Of a stretch of DNA of 64,000 nt, positions 53,767-61,985 are shown piece after piece. The stretch spans positions 2,976,001 through 3,040,000 of the forward strand of contig NZ_AP021879.1 in assembly GCF_009689005.1 (NCBI RefSeq), read 5' to 3'. Position numbers and translations under genes: made by a program. This stretch comes from Desulfosarcina ovata subsp. ovata (lineage in GTDB: Bacteria; Desulfobacterota; Desulfobacteria; Desulfobacterales; Desulfosarcinaceae). Under the pieces are notes generated by a model. It was not told the origin of the DNA. It made no database searches and saw only the letters and a list, made by a program, of their open reading frames with translations. Position 1 is the stretch's first letter. Each line of letters opens with the position of its first letter.

Positions 53767-55647
53767 ATGATCGACGCTGCAGCTACCGGAATGCCGCTTC
53801 CCGATCCCGACACCCCGTTGTTCAGACTGACCGATTTGAATTATCGCTATGTGAACGGCCCCCTGGCCTTGAGCGGGATCAATCTCGAGATTGCCCGGGG
53901 AGAGCGTATCGCCCTGGTGGGGCAAAACGGTTCCGGCAAAACCACCCTGATAAAACAGCTCTGCGGATTGCTGCTGCCCGAGGACGGCACGGTCCGTTTC
54001 AAGGGCGGTCCCCTTGTCGGCGACCACCTGGATCGCAGCCGCCTGGAAATCGGGCTTTTGTTTCAGGATCCCGACGATCAGCTTTTCGGGCACACCCTGA
54101 TCGACGATGTCGCCTTTGGCCCTTCCAATCAGGGGCTATCCCGTGATCGTGCCCGGCAGGCCGCCCTGCGGGCCCTGGGACGGGTCCATCTGGCCGACAG
54201 GGCATACAAGGCGCCGCATCACTTAAGTTTCGGACAGAAAAAACGGGCCGCCCTGGCCGGCCTCTTGGCCATGCAGCCGGCAGTATTGCTTCTCGACGAG
54301 CCCACCACCAACCTGGATCCCAGCCAGGAGCAGGTTTTCCTGGATCTGCTCATGGATTTCAAGGGCACGCTGATCTGCATCAGTCATGACCTGCTTTTCC
54401 TCTTCGAGCTGTGCCAGCGCGCCGTGGTGATGAAAAATGGGAAGATTGCCCACGACTACACCATGAACGACCTCGTGGCCCAGCGCAGCCGGTTGCGGTC
54501 CCATGGGCTGGATTTTTCCTTCCGTCTGGAAGCCCCTTCCGATGGCATGGCAAACGGCCACCCGGTGCGTGTCTGCCCGCCGGTGGCACCGGTTGAGACA
54601 AACGTCCCGGCGCCCATGCTTGAAATGCGCAACTATGATTTCCGCTATCCGGACGGCACCCATGCCTTGGACCGGGTCGATTTTTCCATCGCACCCGGCG
54701 AGCGCATGGCCCTGGTCGGTGAAAACGGGGCCGGCAAGACCACCTTGCTCGCCTGCCTGCTGGGGTTGCAGCAAGGGACCGGTACCTATTGCTTCGAAGG
54801 ACAGCCGGTGACCCGCCGTCTGCGCAAACATCTGTGGCGCAACATCGGCATGGTCTTTCAGGACTGTGCCGACCAGTTGTTCTGCCCGAGTGCCGGAGAG
54901 GAGATCGCCTTCGGTCTGAAGCAGATGGGCGCATCCAAAAGCGAGATCCGTCAACGCACGGAGGAAGCGCTCTCCCGGGTGCGCCTGGAGGGGTTTGAAA
55001 AGCGGGTTCCCCTGCACATGTCCGGCGGCGAGCGCAAACGCCTGGCCCTGGCCTGTGTGTTGGCCATGTCCCCCAAGCTGCTGATTCTGGACGAACCCAC
55101 GGCCGGGCTCGATCCCCAGGGGGAGGAGTTGCTTCTGTCGATCCTCGGCGACCTGAATGTGACCCAACTGCTGGTCAGTCACGACATGTTCTTTGTGGGC
55201 GCACTGACCCATCGAACGGTGGTCATGCACCAGGGGGCGATCTGTCAGGATCTGGCCACCGAGGCCTTTTTCAAGGATGACCGGCTGGGTAATCTCAACG
55301 GCCTGGCCTATTCCTTTCGCCAGCGTTGCGGCGAGGCGATCCTGGCCTTGCAGCATGAGCATGAGCACGCGCACAGCCATCTTCACCGGCATCTGCATGA
55401 CCATCCGCATGAACACGAGAGAGTGAATCACGACCATCTCCACAAGCACGAGCACACCCACCGGCACCGTTTTGCGCACAGCCATCCCGGTGAAGATGAT
55501 CCGCACCGCCATGGTGCCAGCCGGCGATATCACGATCATCGGCATGACGGCGAGCATGGTGCCCACGATCATGCCCATTCAGCCCAGGATGCACCGTCCA
55601 TGACCGACACCATGGGAAATGATTCGAAACCAGAAGACGAAAAATAA
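53767..55647 (+). CDS. cbiO: CbiO-type double ATPase with histidine-rich tail
   Basis: A 626-residue protein with two ABC domains in one chain. The first has Walker A GQNGSGKTT, Q-loop and DDQLFG, a variant signature LSFGQKKR, and Walker B LLLDEPTTNLD. The second has GENGAGKTT, signature MSGGERKRLALA and LLILDEPTAGLD. A tail (residues 529-607, at 55351-55587) holds 29 His in 79 residues, mostly as HxH pairs (HEHEHAHSHLHRHLHDHPHE). ECF nickel/cobalt importers usually have one or two separate ATPases without such a tail. The tail probably binds the imported metal at the cytoplasmic face, as in CooJ, SlyD or HypB (inference). AGGAGAGG precedes the ATG. Confidence 0.93.
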   Translation: MIDAAATGMPLPDPDTPLFRLTDLNYRYVNGPLALSGINLEIARGERIALVGQNGSGKTTLIKQLCGLLLPEDGTVRFKGGPLVGDHLDRSRLEIGLLFQDPDDQLFGHTLIDDVAFGPSNQGLSRDRARQAALRALGRVHLADRAYKAPHHLSFGQKKRAALAGLLAMQPAVLLLDEPTTNLDPSQEQVFLDLLMDFKGTLICISHDLLFLFELCQRAVVMKNGKIAHDYTMNDLVAQRSRLRSHGLDFSFRLEAPSDGMANGHPVRVCPPVAPVETNVPAPMLEMRNYDFRYPDGTHALDRVDFSIAPGERMALVGENGAGKTTLLACLLGLQQGTGTYCFEGQPVTRRLRKHLWRNIGMVFQDCADQLFCPSAGEEIAFGLKQMGASKSEIRQRTEEALSRVRLEGFEKRVPLHMSGGERKRLALACVLAMSPKLLILDEPTAGLDPQGEELLLSILGDLNVTQLLVSHDMFFVGALTHRTVVMHQGAICQDLATEAFFKDDRLGNLNGLAYSFRQRCGEAILALQHEHEHAHSHLHRHLHDHPHEHERVNHDHLHKHEHTHRHRFAHSHPGEDDPHRHGASRRYHDHRHDGEHGAHDHAHSAQDAPSMTDTMGNDSKPEDEK

Positions 55648-55670
55648 CGTTTAACCCGGAAGACACACCC

Positions 55671-56558
55671 ATGCATGATGTCAACTTTCATCACGACCAC
55701 GAATTGACCCAGCACGAGTTTCTGGGCTGCTGCAAGGATTGCCAGCACAGCCTGGAAATCATCAAACCCCATATCATGGCGTTTGCCGACAGAATCAGAC
55801 AATATGATGAAGCGGCGCTCAGGGCACTGCCCGCCGACGACCTGTATCGGCTTTTTCTGATCCTCGACGACCTGGCCCATATGGACGCCGGAGAGCATCT
55901 GGCCGAACTGATTCTGGCCGAACCGGAGATAAACGCCGTCCTGCCGGAGATTCGTGCCTATTACGATACCTTTTTCAGCATCCATGAAGTCCACCTGGCC
56001 GAGCGATTGCTCCACACCAGCGCTCCCTGGGAAACCCTGAAGTCCTTTCCGCTGTACCCCCGCTACGAAGCCCTGGTGAAAAACCAGATTGAACTGTACA
56101 ACATCGAGCCCGGCAGCCGCCTGGCATTTATCGGCTGCGGTCCGGTGCCTTCCAGCTTGATTCTCCTGAATCACCTGGCCGGTATCCGTTCCGTGGGGCT
56201 GGAAATCGACGACGCTACTGCTGCGTTATCGAGAAAGGTGGTCGGCAGCCTCGGATTGGAACATGAAATTGACATCGTGCATGGCGACGAAACCCTGCTG
56301 CGGGATCTGGATTGGGACACGATCCTGGTCGCTGCCATGGCCATGCCCAAAAAACGGATTTTTGGTAATTTGCGGCGTATCCTGATGGAAACGGGCAAAA
56401 CCGATGCAAGCGTGTTTTACCGGACCTACAGCGGTATGCGGGCCATTTTGCATGCGCCGGTGGCCGCCGACGACATCGATGGGTTTACCATCGTCGGCCG
56501 GTTTTTTCCCATGGGGCGGGTCAACAACACCGTGGTGATAGCCAAACTGGACGGATAA
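55671..56558 (+). CDS. Nicotianamine synthase-like enzyme 1
   Basis: A 295-residue protein of the nicotianamine synthase (NAS) family, which joins aminobutyrate groups of SAM to make metal chelators. Family marks are PWETLKSFPLYPRYEALVKN (119-138) and the SAM-binding loop FIGCGPVPSSLILL (153-166), both parallel to FPYYxNY and F(I/V)GSGPLP of plant and archaeal NAS. The N-terminus has extra possible metal ligands (H7, H8, H10, H15, C20, C21, C24) that NAS lacks. Its start lies 23 bases after cbiO and its end 3 bases before a second NAS-like gene. The product is unknown, and members of this superfamily also make other chelators (staphylopine-type CntL). Confidence 0.75.
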   Translation: MHDVNFHHDHELTQHEFLGCCKDCQHSLEIIKPHIMAFADRIRQYDEAALRALPADDLYRLFLILDDLAHMDAGEHLAELILAEPEINAVLPEIRAYYDTFFSIHEVHLAERLLHTSAPWETLKSFPLYPRYEALVKNQIELYNIEPGSRLAFIGCGPVPSSLILLNHLAGIRSVGLEIDDATAALSRKVVGSLGLEHEIDIVHGDETLLRDLDWDTILVAAMAMPKKRIFGNLRRILMETGKTDASVFYRTYSGMRAILHAPVAADDIDGFTIVGRFFPMGRVNNTVVIAKLDG

Positions 56559-56561
56559 GTC

Positions 56562-57371
56562 ATGTTGGAAAATATAAAATCCCAATTGTTGGCGATCTTC
56601 GCGGAATGCCGCCATATTTCCGATCAGCAGATTATAGGCGATCCGCAAGACGTGTTTTATGAGCAGATGGAAACCTTGAATCGGTTGGCCACCCTGGATG
56701 TCGATGACAGCCAGGTCGATGCCCTAGTTGCCGACAACACCCTGCAGCCAGTCATCGAAAAGATCGCCGCGCTCAAGCAGATCCACGCCCTGCGGCTGGA
56801 GCGCCAACGGGCCGGGGCCATTATCGACAGCGGCGATCCATGGGAAACCCTCAGGGGATTCGTCTACTACCCCAATTATCTGCAACTGGCGGAAATGGAA
56901 TGCCGGGGCGCCGAACTGAAGGCCGGTGACCGGGTGGTCTTTCTGGGCTGCGGTCCGGTGCCGCTCAGCCTCATCAGCATGGTCCGCGGTCATGCCGTTA
57001 CGGGGGTCGGGATCGAACGGGATCCCTTCAATGCCGATCTTTCACGAAAGGTGATCGAGCGGCTGCAACTCGGCGACAGCATCAACATCCTTCTCGGGGA
57101 CCACTTCACGCTGCCCCTGTCCCGGCCGTGCAACCTCGTCATGGTCGGTGCCGATGCCATCCCCAAGGATGAGATATTCAAACATCTCGCCCGTACCCTG
57201 CCGGAAGGGATGAAACTCTCCTACCGCATTTATGAAAAGGGCTTCAGGCGTCTGTTCGACCGGGATCATGTCGGCGGGCTTCCTCACCCCCTCAAGGAAT
57301 ACCGGCGCATTCGTCCCGAGCCGCCGGTGAACAATACGTCGGTGTTCGTGATCAAGGAGGGACATGGCTAA
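56562..57371 (+). CDS. Nicotianamine synthase-like enzyme 2
   Basis: A 269-residue relative of the enzyme before it: PWETLRGFVYYPNYLQLAEM (93-112) and FLGCGPVPLSLI (127-138) match it position by position, while the N-terminal helical part (1-90) differs in sequence. The C-terminal region GDHFTLPLSRPCNLVMVGAD and the following IPKDEIFKHLARTL also align. Two NAS-like enzymes in tandem suggest two alkyl transfers or different acceptors. It overlaps the following gene by eight bases. Confidence 0.75.
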   Translation: MLENIKSQLLAIFAECRHISDQQIIGDPQDVFYEQMETLNRLATLDVDDSQVDALVADNTLQPVIEKIAALKQIHALRLERQRAGAIIDSGDPWETLRGFVYYPNYLQLAEMECRGAELKAGDRVVFLGCGPVPLSLISMVRGHAVTGVGIERDPFNADLSRKVIERLQLGDSINILLGDHFTLPLSRPCNLVMVGADAIPKDEIFKHLARTLPEGMKLSYRIYEKGFRRLFDRDHVGGLPHPLKEYRRIRPEPPVNNTSVFVIKEGHG

Positions 57372-58482
57372 CGATAACGTCCTGGACGTCCTTACCGCAT
57401 CCATTCCAACCCCCTTTCTCCTGGTAGACGAGGCCATTGTCCGCAAAAACATCCGCCAGGTCCAGGATTATGCGGACCATCACGGGTTTGCCGTGCGGCC
57501 GCATGTCAAAACGCACAAATCCCTGCGCATCACCCGCATGCAGCTGGACGCCGGCGCGGTCGGCGTTGCCGTAGCCAAGGTGGGCGAGGCCGAGGTCATG
57601 TCGGCAATTGAGAATCTGGACATCCTGGTTGCCTATCCGGCGGTGGGTGCCCAGCGTGCCGGATCCCTGGCCAGGCTGGCACAGCATCACAAAATCAGCG
57701 TGGCCGCCGATACCGAGTACCTGATCGAGGAACTGGCCCATGCCGCCGGCGAGCAGGCTACCACCATCGGCATTTTGATCATGTTCGACGCGGGGCTGCA
57801 TCGCTGCGGCGTCGCCGATCCCGGTCAACTCACCCGTCTCGCCCGTTTGGCGGCCACCCGTAAGGGGCTACGTTTTGACGGCATTCAGATTTACCTGGGA
57901 CACCTTTATGGTGATGCCGCCCGGTCGGCCGACAGTTACGACGCGATCAACCGTTTGTGGGAGCCGGCCCATGACACCCTTTGCGCCGCCGGTCTCAGAC
58001 CGCGAATCGTCTCCTCCGGATCGACCCCATCGCTCTTCAACACCCACCGGGTCCGGCATGTTAACGAGATCCGTGTCGGTACGGCGGTTTATCAGGATGC
58101 TTTCAGCCTGAAATTTGGTCATTGCACCCTCGAAGACTGTGCGGTCCGCGTTGTCGCCACCGTGGTTTCGGACGTGGTCCCGGGGCAGGTGATTATCGAT
58201 GCCGGCGCCAAGGCCCTGTCCGCCAAACCGCTTTTGCGGAACGAGAACCTCGAGATGGGGTTTATCCCCGAATATCCCGAGGCGCGGATTTTCCGGCTCC
58301 ACGAGGAACATGGCTGGGTCGACGTCAGCCGCTGCCCAAAGCCGCCCCAGATCGGACAGCGGCTGAGTATTGTTCCCGTTGCGGTGAGTCATTGCGTCAA
58401 TCAGTATGATACGTTTTATCTCCTCACGACGCACGGCGAGTTTGAAACGGAACCTGTCGATGCCCGGGGGTGCTATGTTTAA
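57364..58482 (+). CDS. Fold-III PLP enzyme (D-serine dehydratase/D-threonine aldolase-like)
   Basis: A 372-residue enzyme with an alanine-racemase-type barrel. IPTPFLLVDEAIVRKNIRQV and VRPHVKTHKSLRI place the PLP lysine at K49. The C-terminal domain has VIIDAGAKALSAKP and VAVSHCVNQYDTFYLL, where the H-C pair corresponds to the zinc site of D-serine dehydratase (DSD1). Such enzymes act on D-amino acids: deamination, aldol cleavage or racemisation. AAGGAGGG precedes the ATG, which lies inside the NAS-like gene's end, so the two are coupled. It could supply or alter an amino acid for the metallophore. The reaction is not known. Confidence 0.8.
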   Translation: MANDNVLDVLTASIPTPFLLVDEAIVRKNIRQVQDYADHHGFAVRPHVKTHKSLRITRMQLDAGAVGVAVAKVGEAEVMSAIENLDILVAYPAVGAQRAGSLARLAQHHKISVAADTEYLIEELAHAAGEQATTIGILIMFDAGLHRCGVADPGQLTRLARLAATRKGLRFDGIQIYLGHLYGDAARSADSYDAINRLWEPAHDTLCAAGLRPRIVSSGSTPSLFNTHRVRHVNEIRVGTAVYQDAFSLKFGHCTLEDCAVRVVATVVSDVVPGQVIIDAGAKALSAKPLLRNENLEMGFIPEYPEARIFRLHEEHGWVDVSRCPKPPQIGQRLSIVPVAVSHCVNQYDTFYLLTTHGEFETEPVDARGCYV

Positions 58483-58752
58483 ACGTTTATTCTTATTGAT
58501 CGGCCGGCCCATCCGGAAGATACGAAGGCAAGCTGAATTGGGAGCCGTTAGTGGCCATGGCTCCGCGAAATTATGCCCGATACAAACGGGAACTGGACAG
58601 GGTGGCGGCCCACGGCGGCTTTCGTTGGGCGGATTCTTCGTGGCCCTTTTATTTTCCAGATGGCTGATATCCATGTGCCGGAATATTTCCAGCTCAACGG
58701 GGCCCTGGGGCTGCCTTGGTCGCAATGGCCAAGCGCCAATGATGTATTATAA
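58475..58752 (+). other. Possible decayed small gene, several frames
   Basis: After the PLP gene, short protein-like stretches lie in different frames: MFKRLFLLIGRPIRKIRRQA from 58475, MAPRNYARYKRELDRVAAHG followed by GFRWADSSWPFYFPDG from 58557 to a stop at 58665, and MADIHVPEYFQLNGALGLPW from 58660 to 58752. Joined, they would make one protein of about 90 residues with two frame changes. I do not recognise it. Chance is also possible. Confidence 0.25.
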
Positions 58753-58781
58753 AAATCGATATTACAAATACCAAAATTATA

Positions 58782-58810
58782 TTGACACAAAGAGAGAGAT
58801 GCGTTATATG
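58782..58810 (+). promoter_or_regulatory. Promoter of the second TonB-receptor operon
   Basis: TTGACA (58782-58787) and TATATG (58805-58810) are 17 bases apart. The words are the same as those at 44429-44458. The predicted start is near 58817, leaving a leader of more than 300 bases to the ATG at 59149. Confidence 0.6.
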
Positions 58811-58816
58811 GCGGCG

Positions 58817-58943
58817 TTATGAAGTTGCATGGAGCAACGCGAAAACGGTTGTAAAAACAAATCATACTTTTTCTAACCGAATATGCCATGAAGGCTGTGA
58901 TCTCCGTTTTAACGGGTTGGCCTTTGTGGCTTTTTTATTGAGG
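58817..58943 (+). ncRNA. Attenuator-type leader RNA B (riboswitch-like)
   Basis: GCCATGAAGGC (58885-58895) pairs with GCCTTTGTGGC (58920-58930), around CCGTT/AACGG (58904-58908, 58911-58915), with six T after it. A first hairpin GTTGC-ATGGA-GCAAC and the segment GTTGTAAAAACAAATCA (compare GTTGTAAACCACAATCA in leader A) precede it. Between 58944 and 59148 nothing further is recognised. Confidence 0.5.
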
Positions 58944-59148
58944 TAATGTCCTCACATTATCCAGGTCCTCCCGTGGCGGTCCCTTCCTGCAAAGAAAGAT
59001 AAACAGTTTTATTTCTATCTGGCACAGCTTGCTGTCAATTGATTCATTGCGCCCATAAGCTGCTGAATGGTGACGGTACCTGTGCCGGGGGCGACTGTTG
59101 CGTCTGTTTACCCGTAACTTTGAAGAAAGAGGAGGAGAAGAAGAGAAA

Positions 59149-61137
59149 ATGAAAATTTGCAACATGCACTGCAAACGAATTGGATTGCTTCTGACGATGT
59201 TATTATTATTGTTGCTACCCAGCGGGGTCTGGGCCGAAGAAGAAACCGAATCGGTCACCAAGCTCCAAGAGATCGTGGTGACCGGCACGCGTACCTCCCA
59301 TGCAATCAAGGATGTGCCGGTGGAGACCACCCTGATTACCCGTGAGGACATCGAGAAGAGCAACGCTCAGACCGTAACCGACATTGTCAAAACCATTCCC
59401 GGCCTGTCTGCAACGGGTACCGACGACATTTTTGGTTCCGGCTCTTCCCGAGCCAGGCTGCGGGGCTTGAGCTTTAACAACGGTTATGGCCTGATCCTCA
59501 TCGACGGCCAGCGGATTCATGGCAGCAGTCAAAGCGGCGCACATGGAGAGTATGCCGTGGGGCTAAACCAGATTCCCGTTTCCATGATCGAAAGGATCGA
59601 AGTGGTAAAGGGACCTTCCTCAGTCCTGTACGGCAGTGACGCCATGGCCGGCGTGATCAACATCATCACCCGCAAGGTGCCTGAAAAAGCCACGACGGGT
59701 GCCGGCGTGAAATACGGCTGGTACAAGGTTTCTAAGAGTCTCAACTATTATACCGACGCGGAGGTCACCCCCTCGGATTACGGCAAACACCGTATCGCTA
59801 GAAACGCCTATGCCTACGCCGGCAACAAAATCAACGACAGCATGGGTTTTTTGTTCAACTATGACCATGAAGATTCCGAAGGCACCAGCACGAGCCCCTA
59901 TGACTATAACCGGGACTCTGCCATGGGCAAGTTCGACGTTGTTTTCAGTGATACGGTAAGTGCCTGGGTAAAGGGCGAAATCAGCGAATTTGAAAGAACG
60001 ACTACCAGTGTCACCGCGGAAGACAGCTATCGTATCGCCGCCGGCCTGGACTTCGATATTTCGGAAAATCACATGCTCATGTTCAAGGGCTACCACTACC
60101 TCGATGAGTTCTCCACTTCTAGCCGGGACGGCGAAATCGGTTTTGACCAGATCGAATTCCAGTATACCTGGAATACGGGGGTCGGCCATGTACTCACCCT
60201 CGGAAGTGAATTCCAGCGCCAGGGCATTGACTACTATATGAACAACACCGCGACCGTCAACGATGTGACCGTGGAAACCACGACCACAGTGAAGGAGGAC
60301 GTGGATACCTTCAGTGTATACCTGCAGGATGAATGGACCCTGTTCGACAAGCTGGTACTGGTTCCCGGCCTTCGTTGGGACGATCACTCCACCTTCGGCG
60401 ATTCTTTCAACCCCAAATTGAACGTGATGTACCGGGTGCTGGAAAACACCTCCCTTCGCGCCTCGGTGGGCAAGTCCTTTAAATCCCCAACCATCCGACA
60501 GTTGTATTACGACGTACCCTTTTGGCACTCCCCGTTTTGGATTGCGTCAAATCCGGACCTGGAGCCGGAAGAGTCCATCGGCTACTCGGCGGGCATCGAG
60601 CAGTGGCTGTTCGACAACAAGGGGATGGTCAACATCTCCTACTTCCGCAATGAAATAACCGACATGGTGGTTACGGACACGACCGGACAGACATACGAAG
60701 ACGCGCCTCTGTACATCTACGAGAACGTGGAGGAGGCCACGGTTCAGGGGGTGGAAGTCACGGCCCAATTCTACCCCAACGACAGTTTTTCCCTCACAGC
60801 CGGATACACCTTTACCGACTCGGAAGACGAGTCCACGGGCAACGACCTGACCTATACCCCCGACCATGCGTTCAGCATATCCCCCGCCTATGAATACATG
60901 CCTTGGGGCCTGGGCGTCAGCGGAACGCTGGCATACGCGTCCGACCAGTACACAGATACCGACAACACACGCACCCAGGACGCCCACGTGATTGTGGACG
61001 GCAAAATATTCAAACGGTTAAGCAAAATGGCCAAAATCACATTTGAAATGGACAACATCTTCGACTCCGACCATGGAGATGATCGGTATACCCGCACCGG
61101 CAGGACTTTCACGGTCGGCATGGACATGGAATTCTAA
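59149..61137 (+). CDS. TonB-dependent outer-membrane receptor 2
   Basis: A 662-residue receptor of the BtuB/colicin-receptor type. It has a signal peptide (IGLLLTMLLLLLLPSGVWA), the TonB box-like LQEIVVTGTR, a plug (DVPVETTLITREDIEKSNAQ, VVKGPSSVLYGSDAMAGVIN) and a barrel ending RTFTVGMDMEF with the terminal Phe. GGAGGAG is upstream of ATG 59149. It is only distantly similar to receptor 1. It shares its transcript with the DUF4198 gene, so the ligand is probably a nickel or cobalt chelate. Confidence 0.93.
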   Translation: MKICNMHCKRIGLLLTMLLLLLLPSGVWAEEETESVTKLQEIVVTGTRTSHAIKDVPVETTLITREDIEKSNAQTVTDIVKTIPGLSATGTDDIFGSGSSRARLRGLSFNNGYGLILIDGQRIHGSSQSGAHGEYAVGLNQIPVSMIERIEVVKGPSSVLYGSDAMAGVINIITRKVPEKATTGAGVKYGWYKVSKSLNYYTDAEVTPSDYGKHRIARNAYAYAGNKINDSMGFLFNYDHEDSEGTSTSPYDYNRDSAMGKFDVVFSDTVSAWVKGEISEFERTTTSVTAEDSYRIAAGLDFDISENHMLMFKGYHYLDEFSTSSRDGEIGFDQIEFQYTWNTGVGHVLTLGSEFQRQGIDYYMNNTATVNDVTVETTTTVKEDVDTFSVYLQDEWTLFDKLVLVPGLRWDDHSTFGDSFNPKLNVMYRVLENTSLRASVGKSFKSPTIRQLYYDVPFWHSPFWIASNPDLEPEESIGYSAGIEQWLFDNKGMVNISYFRNEITDMVVTDTTGQTYEDAPLYIYENVEEATVQGVEVTAQFYPNDSFSLTAGYTFTDSEDESTGNDLTYTPDHAFSISPAYEYMPWGLGVSGTLAYASDQYTDTDNTRTQDAHVIVDGKIFKRLSKMAKITFEMDNIFDSDHGDDRYTRTGRTFTVGMDMEF

Positions 61138-61159
61138 ACAAACAAGGAGACAACACATC

Positions 61160-61939
61160 ATGAAAAACCGTCACAATCACATCTGGATGATCGCCCTGGC
61201 CGCCCTGGCAATCTGTATTTTCGCCACCCCGCAGGTTCAGGCCCACTTTCCCTGGCTTCTTCTGGAAGACGGCAACATTTCTCCGGGCAGGCCCCTTAGC
61301 TGGGTGATTGGGTGGGGCCACCGTTTTCCGCTTGCCGGTTTCATGGACGGAGAAGAGTTGGAAGAAGTGCTCATTATGGGGCCCGGCGGCACCCAAAAAA
61401 TAAAGGATCTTTCCGGGATTCAAATGAAATCCCCAAGCTCATTAACAAAAGAAGGTGCTTATGTTATCGCTGCAAAGAAGAAAAGCACTTTTTACACCAA
61501 AACTACCGAAGGCTATAAACGCCAGCCGAAAAAAGGATTGAAAAACGTGCTCAGTTCCTCCCTGTCCCACGCATACATGAAGGCCATCGCCAACGTGGGC
61601 GATGCGGGCGGCAAGGTTGACACCGTCGTGGGCCATGATTTGGAAATCGTGCCCCTGGCCAACCCGGCGGATCTGCGCCCCGGCGATTACCTGCCCATCA
61701 AGGTGCTGTTCAAGGGCAAGCCCTTCAAGACCGATTTTCTGGCGACTTACGGTGGGTTCTCCACGGAGCACAATGTTTTTGCCTACGCAGCTTCCACGGG
61801 CAAGGACGGCATGGGAAAAATCCGCATTCTCGCCCCGGGGTCATGGCTCATCAAGGTAAGCTATAAGATCCCCTACTCCGATCCGGAAATGTGTGATACG
61901 GAAAGTTTCCTTGCAGACTGCACCTTTGAAATCCAATAG
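61160..61939 (+). CDS. DUF4198 periplasmic protein (NikK-like)
   Basis: A 259-residue exported protein. A signal peptide (IWMIALAALAICIFATPQVQA) ends so that the mature protein begins HFPWLLLEDG. An N-terminal His is a strong metal ligand and is the usual state of DUF4198 proteins, which are called NikK when they accompany ECF nickel importers. The fold is a beta-sandwich, with H at GHDLEIVPLANPADL and a Cys near each of ...PEMCDTES and LADCTFEIQ. The gene is 22 bases after TonB receptor 2 with AAGGAG upstream. It most likely delivers metal from the receptor to the inner-membrane importer. Confidence 0.85.
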   Translation: MKNRHNHIWMIALAALAICIFATPQVQAHFPWLLLEDGNISPGRPLSWVIGWGHRFPLAGFMDGEELEEVLIMGPGGTQKIKDLSGIQMKSPSSLTKEGAYVIAAKKKSTFYTKTTEGYKRQPKKGLKNVLSSSLSHAYMKAIANVGDAGGKVDTVVGHDLEIVPLANPADLRPGDYLPIKVLFKGKPFKTDFLATYGGFSTEHNVFAYAASTGKDGMGKIRILAPGSWLIKVSYKIPYSDPEMCDTESFLADCTFEIQ

Positions 61940-61985
61940 AAAAACAAACCACAACCATCGTTATGGGCGGCCGGACCGGTCGCCC

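Noticed and set aside
44622..58482. An opine dehydrogenase completing a staphylopine-type pathway
   Set aside because: None of the genes has a Rossmann-type opine dehydrogenase pattern, so the final product is left open.
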